64,000 nucleotides of DNA from VAZQ01 sp036557705 (GTDB taxonomy: Bacteria; Pseudomonadota; Alphaproteobacteria; Rhizobiales; Xanthobacteraceae), in NCBI GenBank assembly GCA_036557705.1, contig DATBHB010000016.1:62001-126000 (forward strand). The letters are read 5' to 3'. This document shows, piece by piece, positions 25,260 through 32,933 of this stretch; positions within the stretch are counted from its first letter, which is position 1, and each line of letters begins with the position of its first letter. Below the pieces are notes generated by a model. It was not told the origin of the DNA and did no database searches. It was given only the letters and a program-made list of their open reading frames with translations. A program made the translations under genes and the position numbers.

Positions 25260-25874
25260 TTAAGCGAAGTAGTCTCGAATTGAAATGGCCGTAAGATTTG
25301 GAACGCCGACGATTGCAAATACGTAGGGAAGATGCTCCTGATTCTGCTTTTCCAGCGCGCCAAGTATCTTGTAGGTCGCAAGTGGGAAGCAGTCGTCCGA
25401 ATCGAGTCCAACCATTTCCCGGGCGCGGCGGAACGTTGAGCCGAAGAACTTGATGTTGAGCCGGTAAATTGGGCGGTTGAGCCCATTGAGGACGCGGTAG
25501 TCGGTGTCGGTGCGGCCCTCTCTGATATCGACGAGCGTGAACTCCGCAGTTTCGCCCATCTCCTTACGGTAGAAATCTTCGAACGCGGTTTCGGCCGCTT
25601 GTCCCAGTAGGAGTCCTCCGAGGATCGTGGCCGCGCGTCTGAGATCATCGTCCGAGATATCGCTTGGCTTGACGCCAAGAACATCGAATTCGGGATTTGC
25701 GCTCGCCTGCGCCTTTTCCACAAAGTGCATACTCGTCCCGACGGCGGTTGCTGCATCTTTGAGCGATGCTCCGTTGGCTATCTTCTGAAGTGCTTCGAGA
25801 ACGTGAAACGGCCGAGGCCAGGATCCATTCGGATATACAGCCTTGAGGAACGCGATCAGGTCCGGGTCGCTCAT
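25260..25874 (-). CDS. Putative restriction endonuclease, N-terminal part (ends at premature TAA)
   Basis: A 204-aa protein starting MSDPDLIAFLKAVYPNG; its ATG overlaps the methyltransferase stop (ATGA), so the pair is translationally coupled as in type II R-M operons. I recognise no named family. The stretch TDTDYRVLNG followed by YRLNIKFFGS could be a PD-(D/E)XK-like nuclease core with Asn at the Glu position, which is only suggestive. The stop at 25260-25262 is followed in frame by more coding-like sequence and the ORF at 24888-25238, so the gene looks broken by one nonsense change. If so, the methylase would be left without active restriction. Confidence 0.55.
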   Translation of the reverse strand: MSDPDLIAFLKAVYPNGSWPRPFHVLEALQKIANGASLKDAATAVGTSMHFVEKAQASANPEFDVLGVKPSDISDDDLRRAATILGGLLLGQAAETAFEDFYRKEMGETAEFTLVDIREGRTDTDYRVLNGLNRPIYRLNIKFFGSTFRRAREMVGLDSDDCFPLATYKILGALEKQNQEHLPYVFAIVGVPNLTAISIRDYFA

Positions 25875-26830
25875 AGGCACTTTGGGTCCAAGCCAAACCT
25901 CACACCGGAAGCCCGGACATAGTTCGGCTCGACGTCGACGGCGACCCAGCGTCGGCCCAGGTCCTCCGCTACACGCCCAGTCGTGTTGCTGCCTGCGAAC
26001 GGGTCCAAAACGAGATCGTTCGGCTTGGTCACCAGCTTTATGAAGAATTCAGGCAAGGACCGAGGAAACCGTGCGGGATGCACCTTGATGCCCAAGTCGT
26101 TACAGGCGCTGATGTACTCGGAATTGCTCTCATTGTTGCCGCGAACAATAATGTTCTGTGGGATAGCGCCGCCGCGGTCGTTTTGAAACTTACGGGTAAT
26201 GTTGTGGCCGCTCGGACGCTTCTTAGCCTTGTAACCCTTCAGGAACAGCCGCTTCATGTCCGGGCTGTAAGGCACGAGGACCTGCCGATTGTCCGCATAA
26301 GGCCACGCGCTGGGCGAGAGCCACCAAATATATTCGACGCTGTCTTTGATCCGGAACCGGCGCACGTTCACCCACTCGGCTGGCGAGGGCAATTTGGCCG
26401 GATTGTGCCAGAAGCATTCTTGCGCCAAATGGAATCCAAGCTCTTCCACGAGCGCGACTAGAAGCTTGAAATGATACAGCGAACGGGTCGGAGAACCGGC
26501 CTCGTAGCTCCCGCCGATGTTGAGGATGAAGCTGCCGTCGTTCTTAAGGACGCGTTTGATCTCGCGAGCAAAGGGCAGCATCCATTGCACATAGCTTTGC
26601 TTGTCGACGTTACCGTACTCTTTTTTGAAATGGAGAGCATAGGGCGGGGAGGTGATCACGGCATCGATCGATCCCTCCGGCAGATGCATGAGCGCATCGA
26701 GACCGTCGCCGGCGTAGGCTGCGCCAAAATCGGTCTGGTAAACCGGGCGGACAGGCGTCAGCTTTGCAGGGTGAGTCGCCGGGTCCCAGGGCAGACACCG
26801 GGCGACGGCCTTGATCCGTGGCACTCCCAT
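25871..26830 (-). CDS. DNA methyltransferase, class beta, PvuII-methylase-like
   Basis: A 319-aa SAM-dependent DNA methyltransferase. Catalytic motif IV TSPPYALHFKKEYGN comes before motif I VLDPFAGSNTTGRVAEDLGR, the class beta order; SPPY is typical of N4-cytosine enzymes. From memory, blocks such as SPPYAL, EWVN, RPSGH, HPARFP, LPEFFI and GSNTTG strongly resemble M.PvuII, which modifies CAGCTG, so a similar target is possible but not shown. A GTG at 26878 is an alternative start; ATG 26830 is preferred as closest to conserved sequence. The downstream partner gene is apparently broken. It lies beside a tRNA gene in DNA that looks less GC-rich, suggesting transfer. Confidence 0.85.
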   Translation of the reverse strand: MGVPRIKAVARCLPWDPATHPAKLTPVRPVYQTDFGAAYAGDGLDALMHLPEGSIDAVITSPPYALHFKKEYGNVDKQSYVQWMLPFAREIKRVLKNDGSFILNIGGSYEAGSPTRSLYHFKLLVALVEELGFHLAQECFWHNPAKLPSPAEWVNVRRFRIKDSVEYIWWLSPSAWPYADNRQVLVPYSPDMKRLFLKGYKAKKRPSGHNITRKFQNDRGGAIPQNIIVRGNNESNSEYISACNDLGIKVHPARFPRSLPEFFIKLVTKPNDLVLDPFAGSNTTGRVAEDLGRRWVAVDVEPNYVRASGVRFGLDPKCL

Positions 26831-27088
26831 GGATTCCGAATTTCCCGTCTCGCGAATCACTAAATTACCCAGACACACGCTACCCGTTTTTTCTACTCTT
26901 GGAGGGCCTTCTCAGTGATGTCAGTCGTGATGATGTTCTCTGTTTGTTCTAAAGTCAAGAGAAAACCGTTTGCGACACTCTGAAGCGAGCTACGGCGGCA
27001 GCGAAGCTGCAGTCCTGCGTCCGCTGCCCAGGTTTCTCTTTCCCAGCGCAAGTACGGGCTGATACAATACGGTTCGAGCGCTGGCGTT

Positions 27089-27162
27089 GCGGGCGTAGTT
27101 CAATGGCAGAACGGCAGCTTCCCAAGCTGCATACGAGGGTTCGATTCCCTTCGCCCGCTCCA
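27089..27162 (+). tRNA. tRNA-Gly(CCC)
   Basis: A 74-base tRNA with CCA encoded. Acceptor stem GCGGGCG pairs with CGCCCGC, anticodon stem GCAGC/GCTGC encloses loop TTCCCAA giving anticodon CCC, and the T arm is GAGGGTTCGATTCCCTT-like. It reads GGG codons. The adjacent R-M-like pair on one side and odd ORFs on the other fit a tRNA-side insertion spot, but I found no repeat of the tRNA 3' end. Confidence 0.95.
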
Positions 27163-27443
27163 GCAGTCCAGCATCCTTCCCACCGTCGTATCCGCGATGC
27201 CCTCGGCCGCTGGTGCCGCGCTCGCGACCGCGATGATCCGGTAGTCGTTCACGTCGTAGCCCGGAGGCCAGGAGCCATCGTCTGGCGTTAGCTCCTGTTC
27301 GAAGGTCTTGCTCGGCCGGTTGAGCAAGTCGAACAATGCGTCGCCAGAGGCCACTGGTACGAAGCGATCGCGCTGCTCTTGTGACGCCGTGCCCGTTCGC
27401 GGTAACCTGCATTCCCGCTATCGCTCCGTCTGGAATGCCCCGA
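27163..27443. other. Intergenic region after tRNA-Gly
   Basis: No gene supported. An ORF on the minus strand runs into the tRNA and translates it, a common artefact. Confidence 0.4.
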
Positions 27444-27890
27444 ATGAGCAATATCGTAGCCGCTTCCTCCGCAGATCTCATTGCAGATCCGGCGCGGTTG
27501 CTCGCCGAGCTTCGGGCGGGCAATGTCGTTTATCTCTCCGATCTGGGCCGTACGCTTGCACTCGCCGAAGTCGACGAGGAGGCTGCCGATATGGTCTCGC
27601 TGCGCTTCAACCGGACTGGGATCGAGAACACGATCTTTGTTTTTACGAAGGGCTATGCCCAGCACGCGCCGCGAATCAAGATTGCGATCGATCCTCCTCA
27701 CGCGCTCAACGCGACGGCAAAGTCTGCATCGATGGCAATCCACGACTACAGCGTGCGGGGTGAATACATCCCGCCGCGCATTGCCGAGCAGGCCAGGCAG
27801 TTCATCGAACGCAACCGTGCTGCGCTGCTGGATTATTGGGAATGCGAGATCGATACAGCAGAACTCATTGAGCGACTTAAGCGGGTCTGA
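27444..27890 (+). CDS. Conserved hypothetical protein
   Basis: A 148-aa cytoplasmic protein from ATG 27444 (MSNIVAASSADLIADPARLL); ATG 27435 is an alternative. No named family is recognised with confidence. The C-terminal part, ARQFIERNRAALLDYWECEIDTAELIERLKRV, resembles the end of small proteins often seen near toxin-antitoxin loci in alphaproteobacteria. It is followed 34 bp later by another short ORF of the same direction. Confidence 0.6.
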   Translation: MSNIVAASSADLIADPARLLAELRAGNVVYLSDLGRTLALAEVDEEAADMVSLRFNRTGIENTIFVFTKGYAQHAPRIKIAIDPPHALNATAKSASMAIHDYSVRGEYIPPRIAEQARQFIERNRAALLDYWECEIDTAELIERLKRV

Positions 27891-27924
27891 GTTGAGTAGT
27901 CCACCAGCGCTCGGGGCCAATTCC

Positions 27925-28569
27925 ATGCGCGATATCAAGGAATCCGACTGGAAGATATTCAAGCCGCTGCGTGAGGTCGCGCTCGAACGCTTTTGTGAGC
28001 GCGTCCTCGACGAGATCGCCCGCATCTGTTCGGACGCTGCCAAAAGCAAGCACAAGCGATATCTCGCGATCTGTCGGCTCGTGCGCGAGCGCGATAAAGA
28101 GATCGACCCGATATTCGATTCTCTACGCCGATCAACAGCCGTGAGGCAAATTGTTGCATTTCGCCTTCATAATCTGCTGACGGAACAGGAACTCCGTCAG
28201 TTCAGTCCGGAACTTGTGAAAGATATAGGGCAGATCGTTGAGATTTATACGCGGCCCATGGAGGCGGTAGACGAGGACGAAGAGGACGACAAAGAGGACG
28301 ACAAAGAGGACGACAAAGAGGACGACGACGGCGACGGCGAGCAGGAGGAGGACGACGAAGAGGACGACGACGGCGAGCAGGAGGAGGACGACGGCGGCGA
28401 TGATGACGATGATGACGATGATGACGATGATGACGATGATGACGAGGACGACGAGGACGATCTAGTCCGGGAAAGCCCAGCCGCTCTCGAACCTGACCGT
28501 GAAGGGCAGTTGACGCGAACGGCGCATCAAGGATTTGGCCCTCAACTCAAGAGTGGAGTTAAACTGCGT
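27925..28569 (+). CDS. Hypothetical protein with acidic Asp/Glu repeat tail, no stop before tctC
   Basis: The first 110 residues (MRDIKESDWKIFKPLREVALERF, then ICRLVRERDKEIDPIFDSLRRSTA and NLLTEQELRQFSPEL) resemble a small uncharacterised alphaproteobacterial family that normally ends near that point. Here the frame runs on through about 65 nearly all Asp/Glu residues (28271-28461) and then, with no stop, into the tctC gene. A single 539-aa product from 27925 to 29544 is therefore formally open. I read it as a gene whose stop was lost by repeat growth, with tctC starting independently at 28570. Confidence 0.5.
28271..28461 (+). repeat. Acidic-codon microsatellite
   Basis: Tandem GACGACAAAGAG units (three copies), GACGGCGAGCAGGAGGAGGA units (two, imperfect) and GATGATGAC units (about five) lie end to end. 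All are multiples of three and keep the frame open, encoding D/E-rich residues. Confidence 0.85.
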
Positions 28570-29544
28570 ATGAAACATGATCGTCGTCGGTTTCTTGAAC
28601 TCGCCGCCGGCGCCGCCGCGCTGGCGGCCCTTCCGAGCGCGCTTCGCGCGCAAGCCTATCCGAGCCGGCCGGTGCGGCTGGTTCTGGGCTATGCGCCCGG
28701 AGCCTCACCCGACATCGTTTCGCGGCTTACCGCGCAATGGCTCACGGAACGGCTCGGGCAACAGGTCTTCGTCGACAACCGGCCGGGCGCCGGCAGCAAC
28801 ATCGGAACCGAGGCGGTCGTGCGCGCGCGCCCCGATGGATACACGCTGCTCTACGGCACCACGGCGAACGCCACCAACGCGACCTTGTACGAGAACCTCA
28901 ATTTCAATTTCATGCGCGACATTGCGCCGGTTGCCGGCGTTTTTCGCGGGCCCAATCTGATAACGGTCAATCCACAGCTGCCGATCCACTCGCTTCCCGA
29001 ACTCATTGCCTATGCAAAAGCCAATCCAGGGAAGCTGAACTTCGGCGCTGCAAACGGCGGCACCGTCCAGCTCTCCGGCGAGCTGTTCAAGATGATGGCC
29101 GGCGTCAACATCGTGCACGTGCCCTATCGCAGCCAGGCGCAGGCGACGACGGACCTGATGTCCGGCCAGATGCAAGTCAGTTTCGACGTCATGCCGACGA
29201 CTATCGGTTATGTCAGGGCCGGCAATCTCCGCGCCCTTGCGGTAACCACCGCCATGCGCAACGCGGCGTTGCCGGATGTTCCGGCGGTCGCGGAGTTCGT
29301 GCCGGGCTATGAAGCAAGCTCCTGGCACGGCCTCGGCGCGCCGCGGGGAACGCCTGCCGAAATCATCGACAAGCTCAACCAGACGGTCAACGCGGCGCTT
29401 GCCGATCCGCAGAACCAAAAGCGGCTTGCCGATGTGGGCGGCTTGCCCATGCCGCTCTCGCCTGCGGAATTCGGTCGGTTCATTGCCGAAGAAACCAGGA
29501 AATGGGCCAAGGTGATAAAATTCGCCGGCGCCAAGATTGATTAG
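28570..29544 (+). CDS. Tripartite tricarboxylate transporter substrate-binding protein (TctC/Bug family)
   Basis: Periplasmic solute receptor of 324 aa. The N-terminus MKHDRRRFLELAAGAAALAALPSALRA is a Tat-type signal (RRRFLE) with an AxA site. Mature family motifs follow: YPSRPVRLVLGYAPGASPDIVSR, VDNRPGAGSNIGTEAVVRARPDGYTLL, GKLNFGAANGGTVQLSGELFK and VHVPYRSQAQATTDLMSGQ. Start ATG 28570 is chosen by the signal peptide although the frame is open far upstream. No TctA/TctB genes are nearby, as is usual for orphan Bug proteins; the ligand is probably a small carboxylate. Confidence 0.9.
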   Translation: MKHDRRRFLELAAGAAALAALPSALRAQAYPSRPVRLVLGYAPGASPDIVSRLTAQWLTERLGQQVFVDNRPGAGSNIGTEAVVRARPDGYTLLYGTTANATNATLYENLNFNFMRDIAPVAGVFRGPNLITVNPQLPIHSLPELIAYAKANPGKLNFGAANGGTVQLSGELFKMMAGVNIVHVPYRSQAQATTDLMSGQMQVSFDVMPTTIGYVRAGNLRALAVTTAMRNAALPDVPAVAEFVPGYEASSWHGLGAPRGTPAEIIDKLNQTVNAALADPQNQKRLADVGGLPMPLSPAEFGRFIAEETRKWAKVIKFAGAKID

Positions 29545-29701
29545 TAGCCTGGATTGGAGCTTGCCCACAAGCGCGCTCACACGAGTCCTGGATGCGCTAT
29601 AGGGCAAGCTCCAATCCGGGTCCATCCCCGGATTGCGTGATCGCGCTCGGGATTGGCTTTCAGACATCAGGAACGCGGGCGCGATCACGCAATCCGGGCT
29701 A
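29545..29701. repeat. Type B interspersed repeat, copy 1
   Basis: Inverted modules TAGCCTGGATTGGAGCTTGC and GCAAGCTCCAATCCGG, then GGATTGCGTGATCGCGC and GCGCGATCACGCAATCC, ending GGGCTA. The last three bases are the stop codon of the minus-strand gene that follows, and the left end abuts the tctC stop. Confidence 0.85.
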
Positions 29702-30721
29702 CGGGTTCGGTACCAGCTTCTTCACGGTCTCCAACATTTCCGGCGGGGTCTGGTATAGGCGCCCGACCAGCACTTCGAGGTCCTGCGGCGAACGATACGC
29801 CATGTCGAGATTGATCTTCTTTGCTTCGGCAACGAGTTCGGGGTCTTGGGCGGCGTTCGCTATCGCCTTTCGCATCAGCTCGGTCCGCTCCGAAGGTACA
29901 TCTGGAGGAAACACATAGGAGCGGCCGAATTCGGTCGTCGAGAAAACGAACCGCATTATCCGCCGCTGGTCGTCGGTCTTGGCGTATTCGAAGATCGACG
30001 GCACGTTGGGCGCTTCCGGCATCGCGGCTTCTTCGGCGCGCAGGAGGATGCGCAATTTGCCCTGGTCGAAAAGATTGGCAAAGCTACGGAACTGCCCCAG
30101 CGAGGCGCATACGCCTTGCACCTCGCCGCGCTCGGCGGCAAGCACGGCGTCGGGCGCACCTCGATAACCTTCGATGATGTGGAATTTCGTGCCGAGCACC
30201 CGGTTGAGCACGGTGGGCACGATGCTGTTCGAACTGCCCGAGGCGTTGCTGCCGACGATCAACTCGTGCGTGAACAGGTCGGCCGGGGTCTTGACCGGCG
30301 CCGTAGAGCTGACGACGCAGACGCGGGCCGGAAACGAGGTCGCGCCGAGCCAGATGAGCCGCCTGGGATCGACCTCGATATTGGCATGCCCGAGCAGCGC
30401 AAGAGTGACGAGATTGCGGCTGAACGAGCCGATGACGGTCCCATCCCGCGGCGCCTGTGCGTAGATGTAATTCGCCGCTCCAAGGCTTGCCGCCTGCGGC
30501 ATGTTCTGCACGATGATCGCCGGCTGCCCCGGAATGTATTTTGGCAGATATTTCGCCAGGACGCGGGCGCCGATATCGTAGTCGTTGCCGGAAGGATAGC
30601 CGACGATCAGCCGAATTTGTTTGTTCTTGTAGAAATCCGGCACCGGTTGTGCCGAAGCGGACAAAGACCACCCCATGGCAAGCCAGAGTGCGCCCGCAAC
30701 TAATCGTGTGATCGACTTCAT
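29699..30721 (-). CDS. TctC/Bug-like periplasmic solute receptor
   Basis: A 340-aa exported protein with Sec signal MKSITRLVAGALWLAMGWSL ending at ASA-Q. The mature start DFYKNKQIRLIVGYPSGNDYDIGARVLAKYLPKYIPGQPAIIVQNMP matches the Bug/TctC family, variant with NDYD in place of GxxxD. It converges with the other receptor across a type B repeat that supplies its TAG stop. The ligand is unknown; no permease genes are present. Confidence 0.85.
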   Translation of the reverse strand: MKSITRLVAGALWLAMGWSLSASAQPVPDFYKNKQIRLIVGYPSGNDYDIGARVLAKYLPKYIPGQPAIIVQNMPQAASLGAANYIYAQAPRDGTVIGSFSRNLVTLALLGHANIEVDPRRLIWLGATSFPARVCVVSSTAPVKTPADLFTHELIVGSNASGSSNSIVPTVLNRVLGTKFHIIEGYRGAPDAVLAAERGEVQGVCASLGQFRSFANLFDQGKLRILLRAEEAAMPEAPNVPSIFEYAKTDDQRRIMRFVFSTTEFGRSYVFPPDVPSERTELMRKAIANAAQDPELVAEAKKINLDMAYRSPQDLEVLVGRLYQTPPEMLETVKKLVPNP

Positions 30722-30784
30722 CGAAATTCCCGCACTAGAACCTCACGTTTGCAGGGGTGGGTTTTGGCCGCACGGCCAGAAGTT

Positions 30785-30949
30785 GTAGGGTGGGCAAAAT
30801 CGCCATGCAATGGCCCAGCCACGTAAAGCAGGGCATCAGAGCGATTTTGCCCACGCGGTCAGCCTCTCGAAATGGGACCGCGTGGGCAAACGCGCGCGCG
30901 GTCCGCGCCCTATCATTAAGATTCGCGGAGGCGCGTTTGCCCACCCTAC
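30785..30949. repeat. Type A interspersed repeat, copy 4 (subtype with GGGCAAAATCGC)
   Basis: Ends GTAGGGTGGGC and GCCCACCCTAC. It is built of two hairpins: GGGCAAAATCGC with GCGATTTTGCCC, and CGCGTGGGCAAACGCGC with GCGCGTTTGCCCACC. It sits 137 bp before the first Vgb/cytochrome gene. Confidence 0.85.
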
Positions 30950-31086
30950 GACGCTTGCGCCGGCATGGTCGCCATCTTTGAAAGGTGCTAAACTGCGTGT
31001 ACCGCGGCCGCGCGGGGCAGGGGGGCCCTGGCGCGGCCGCCATAACGGCGAAGCACCAAAACGCTCGCCATCACAGCGAGGAAGCC

Positions 31087-32658
31087 ATGCGCTCATTAGC
31101 TTTCCTTCCCATTTTCGGATTGTTGGCTGTTGTGGCGTCGCCTGGCGATGCCGCCACCGTTACCGGCACGGTGAAGGGCCCGGACGGCGCCCCGTTCCGC
31201 GCCGCTTTCGTGCAGGCCCGCAACTCGGGCATGAAGATGACGGTGAGTGTGCTGTCCGGCAACGACGGGCGCTACGTCATCGAGAACCTGCCGGCCGGCG
31301 ACTATCGGCTGTCGATCCGGGCGCTCGGCTACAAGGCCGATCCGAAGGAGGGGGTGAAACTCACTGCCGACCAGAACTTGTCCCAGGATTTCGCGCTGCA
31401 AACTGGAATGGTCGATTGGACCGACATCTCCATCTACCAGGGCCTCCAGCTCCTGCCCGAGGCGCCCGGCAAGCGCACGCTCGCCGAGAACTGCTTCGGC
31501 TGCCACGGCTTCCAGTCGCGGATCGCTCCATACCGTCGCGATGCCGACGAATGGCGTGTGCGGGTCGATTTCATGCGCGGAGCGATGCGTTCCTCGCTCG
31601 CCGACCGCCGCGGCTTTTCCGATCAGCAGGCCGACGAGGTCGTGAACTACCTGGCCTATGCGTTCGGCAAGAACTCGGTGCTGCCGAAGTCTCCGGCCGA
31701 CCTTCCGTACTACAAGGATACGCTGATCCAGTTCAGCGATGAGGCGCTCAAGATCGTTTATGTCGACTATGACATGCCGGGACCGACGCGATTTCCATGG
31801 ACGGCGCATCCCGACAAGAATGGCGTCTTCTTCACTCCGGAATACGGCATCGCGAACCATTTCAACCGGTTCGATCCGAAGACCGGCGAGATGAAGGAAT
31901 TCCCGGTTGCCGCAACCGATCCGGCGCTCATCCACTCGGCGGTGCCCGCGCCTGACGGCTCGGTCTGGCTTGCCGAAGCCGGCACCAAGCGGCTCGGGCG
32001 CTGGGATCCGGTGACGCAGAAAGTCACCGAGTATCAGGACGATTGGCGCAAGCACACGATCCGCGTGCATCCCGACGGCTCGATCTGGTCCACCGGCGGG
32101 CTCACCCGTTTTGATCCGAAGACACAGAAGTTCACCCACATCACCGAGGTGCCGTCGGCCTATGGCATCGCGCTCGATCATGAGGGCAATGTCTGGGCCA
32201 CCGAGATGAACAAGGCTGGGACCGTCGATAAGATCGATCCGAAGACGCTCAAGGTCACCAAATACATCCCGCCGTCGCGCGACCGGCCGCGGCGCATTCA
32301 GGTCGATGACGAGGACATGGTCTGGTTCGCGGTGTTTGACGACAGCAAGATCACGCGTTTCGATCCGAAGACCGAGACGTTCAAGGAATACCCGCTGCCC
32401 CACACCCACAGCTCGCCGTATGCGCTCGGCATCGGGCTCGACCATTCGATCTGGTATTCCTCGGAGTCGCGCGACCTCATCGGCCGCGTCGATCCCGTCA
32501 CCGGGAAGGTAACGGAATATCCGATGCCTTACGCCGAGAACGGCATGCGCGACTTCTTCCTCGATAAGGAAGGCCATGTCTGGTACGGCACGCCGACCAA
32601 CAACAAGATCGGCTATTTCTACTTGTCGAACCGCCAGCGCAACGCGCAGGTTCGTTGA
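31087..32658 (+). CDS. Secreted fusion: carboxypeptidase-regulatory domain, cytochrome c motif, Vgb-type propeller (paralogue 1)
   Basis: A 523-aa exported protein with signal MRSLAFLPIFGLLAVVASPGDA. Residues about 24-105 form a CarboxypepD_reg/CnaB-like beta domain (TVTGTVKGPDGAPFRAAFVQ and GRYVIENLPAGDYRLSIRALGY). CFGCH at residues 136-140 is a c-type haem site. From about residue 225 on, repeats such as WLAEAGTKRLGRWDP, SIWSTGGLTRFDPKT and VWYGTPTNNKIGYF match the propeller of virginiamycin B lyases. Streptogramin lyase activity is not implied: a haem domain is not part of Vgb. A redox role in the periplasm is likelier. GAGGAAG precedes ATG 31087. Paralogues lie at 32934-34487 and 46098-47939. 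Confidence 0.85.
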   Translation: MRSLAFLPIFGLLAVVASPGDAATVTGTVKGPDGAPFRAAFVQARNSGMKMTVSVLSGNDGRYVIENLPAGDYRLSIRALGYKADPKEGVKLTADQNLSQDFALQTGMVDWTDISIYQGLQLLPEAPGKRTLAENCFGCHGFQSRIAPYRRDADEWRVRVDFMRGAMRSSLADRRGFSDQQADEVVNYLAYAFGKNSVLPKSPADLPYYKDTLIQFSDEALKIVYVDYDMPGPTRFPWTAHPDKNGVFFTPEYGIANHFNRFDPKTGEMKEFPVAATDPALIHSAVPAPDGSVWLAEAGTKRLGRWDPVTQKVTEYQDDWRKHTIRVHPDGSIWSTGGLTRFDPKTQKFTHITEVPSAYGIALDHEGNVWATEMNKAGTVDKIDPKTLKVTKYIPPSRDRPRRIQVDDEDMVWFAVFDDSKITRFDPKTETFKEYPLPHTHSSPYALGIGLDHSIWYSSESRDLIGRVDPVTGKVTEYPMPYAENGMRDFFLDKEGHVWYGTPTNNKIGYFYLSNRQRNAQVR

Positions 32659-32676
32659 CCTGATCCGCGTATCAGG

Positions 32677-32703
32677 TAGGGGCGGGTTTTAAACCCGCCC
32701 CTA
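32677..32703. repeat. Type C palindrome, copy 1
   Basis: TAGGGGCGGGTTT and AAACCCGCCCCTA form a nearly perfect 27-bp palindrome 18 bp after the stop of the first Vgb/cytochrome gene. The same palindrome recurs at 34512 and 48552. Confidence 0.85.
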
Positions 32704-32720
32704 TGGCGTTGCGAGCCGCC

Positions 32721-32880
32721 GTAGGGTGGGCAAAATCGCCTTGCGTCCCTTTGGATTACGCCACACTGCCCGGGGCGATTTTGCCCACGCGGTCGGTTCT
32801 CGAGATGGGACCGCGTGGGCAAACGCGCGTAACAGCTCTGCCCACGATTAAACGAATGGAGGCGCGTTTGCCCACCCTAC
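32721..32880. repeat. Type A interspersed repeat, copy 5 (GGGCAAAATCGC subtype)
   Basis: Same two-hairpin structure as copy 4 (GGCGATTTTGCCCACGCGGT in the middle), 53 bp before the second Vgb/cytochrome gene. Confidence 0.85.
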
Positions 32881-32933
32881 CGCGCTGCTGTAAACTCGCT
32901 GCAATAAAACCTCGATCCAACGGGAGGATTGTC

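Noticed and set aside
27100..27354. 84-codon minus-strand ORF ending in RRESNPRMQLGKLPFCH
   Set aside because: The end is a translated tRNA gene, a known annotation artefact; the rest has no features.
27481..29544. 687-codon ORF taken as one protein
   Set aside because: Its first 148 codons are out of frame with the gene at 27444-27890 and look non-coding; the tctC part has its own Tat signal. Only the part from 27925 could be a fusion.
31087..32658. Streptogramin (virginiamycin B) resistance gene
   Set aside because: The propeller is similar, but the haem site, CnaB-like domain, signal peptide and paralogues argue for a periplasmic redox role.
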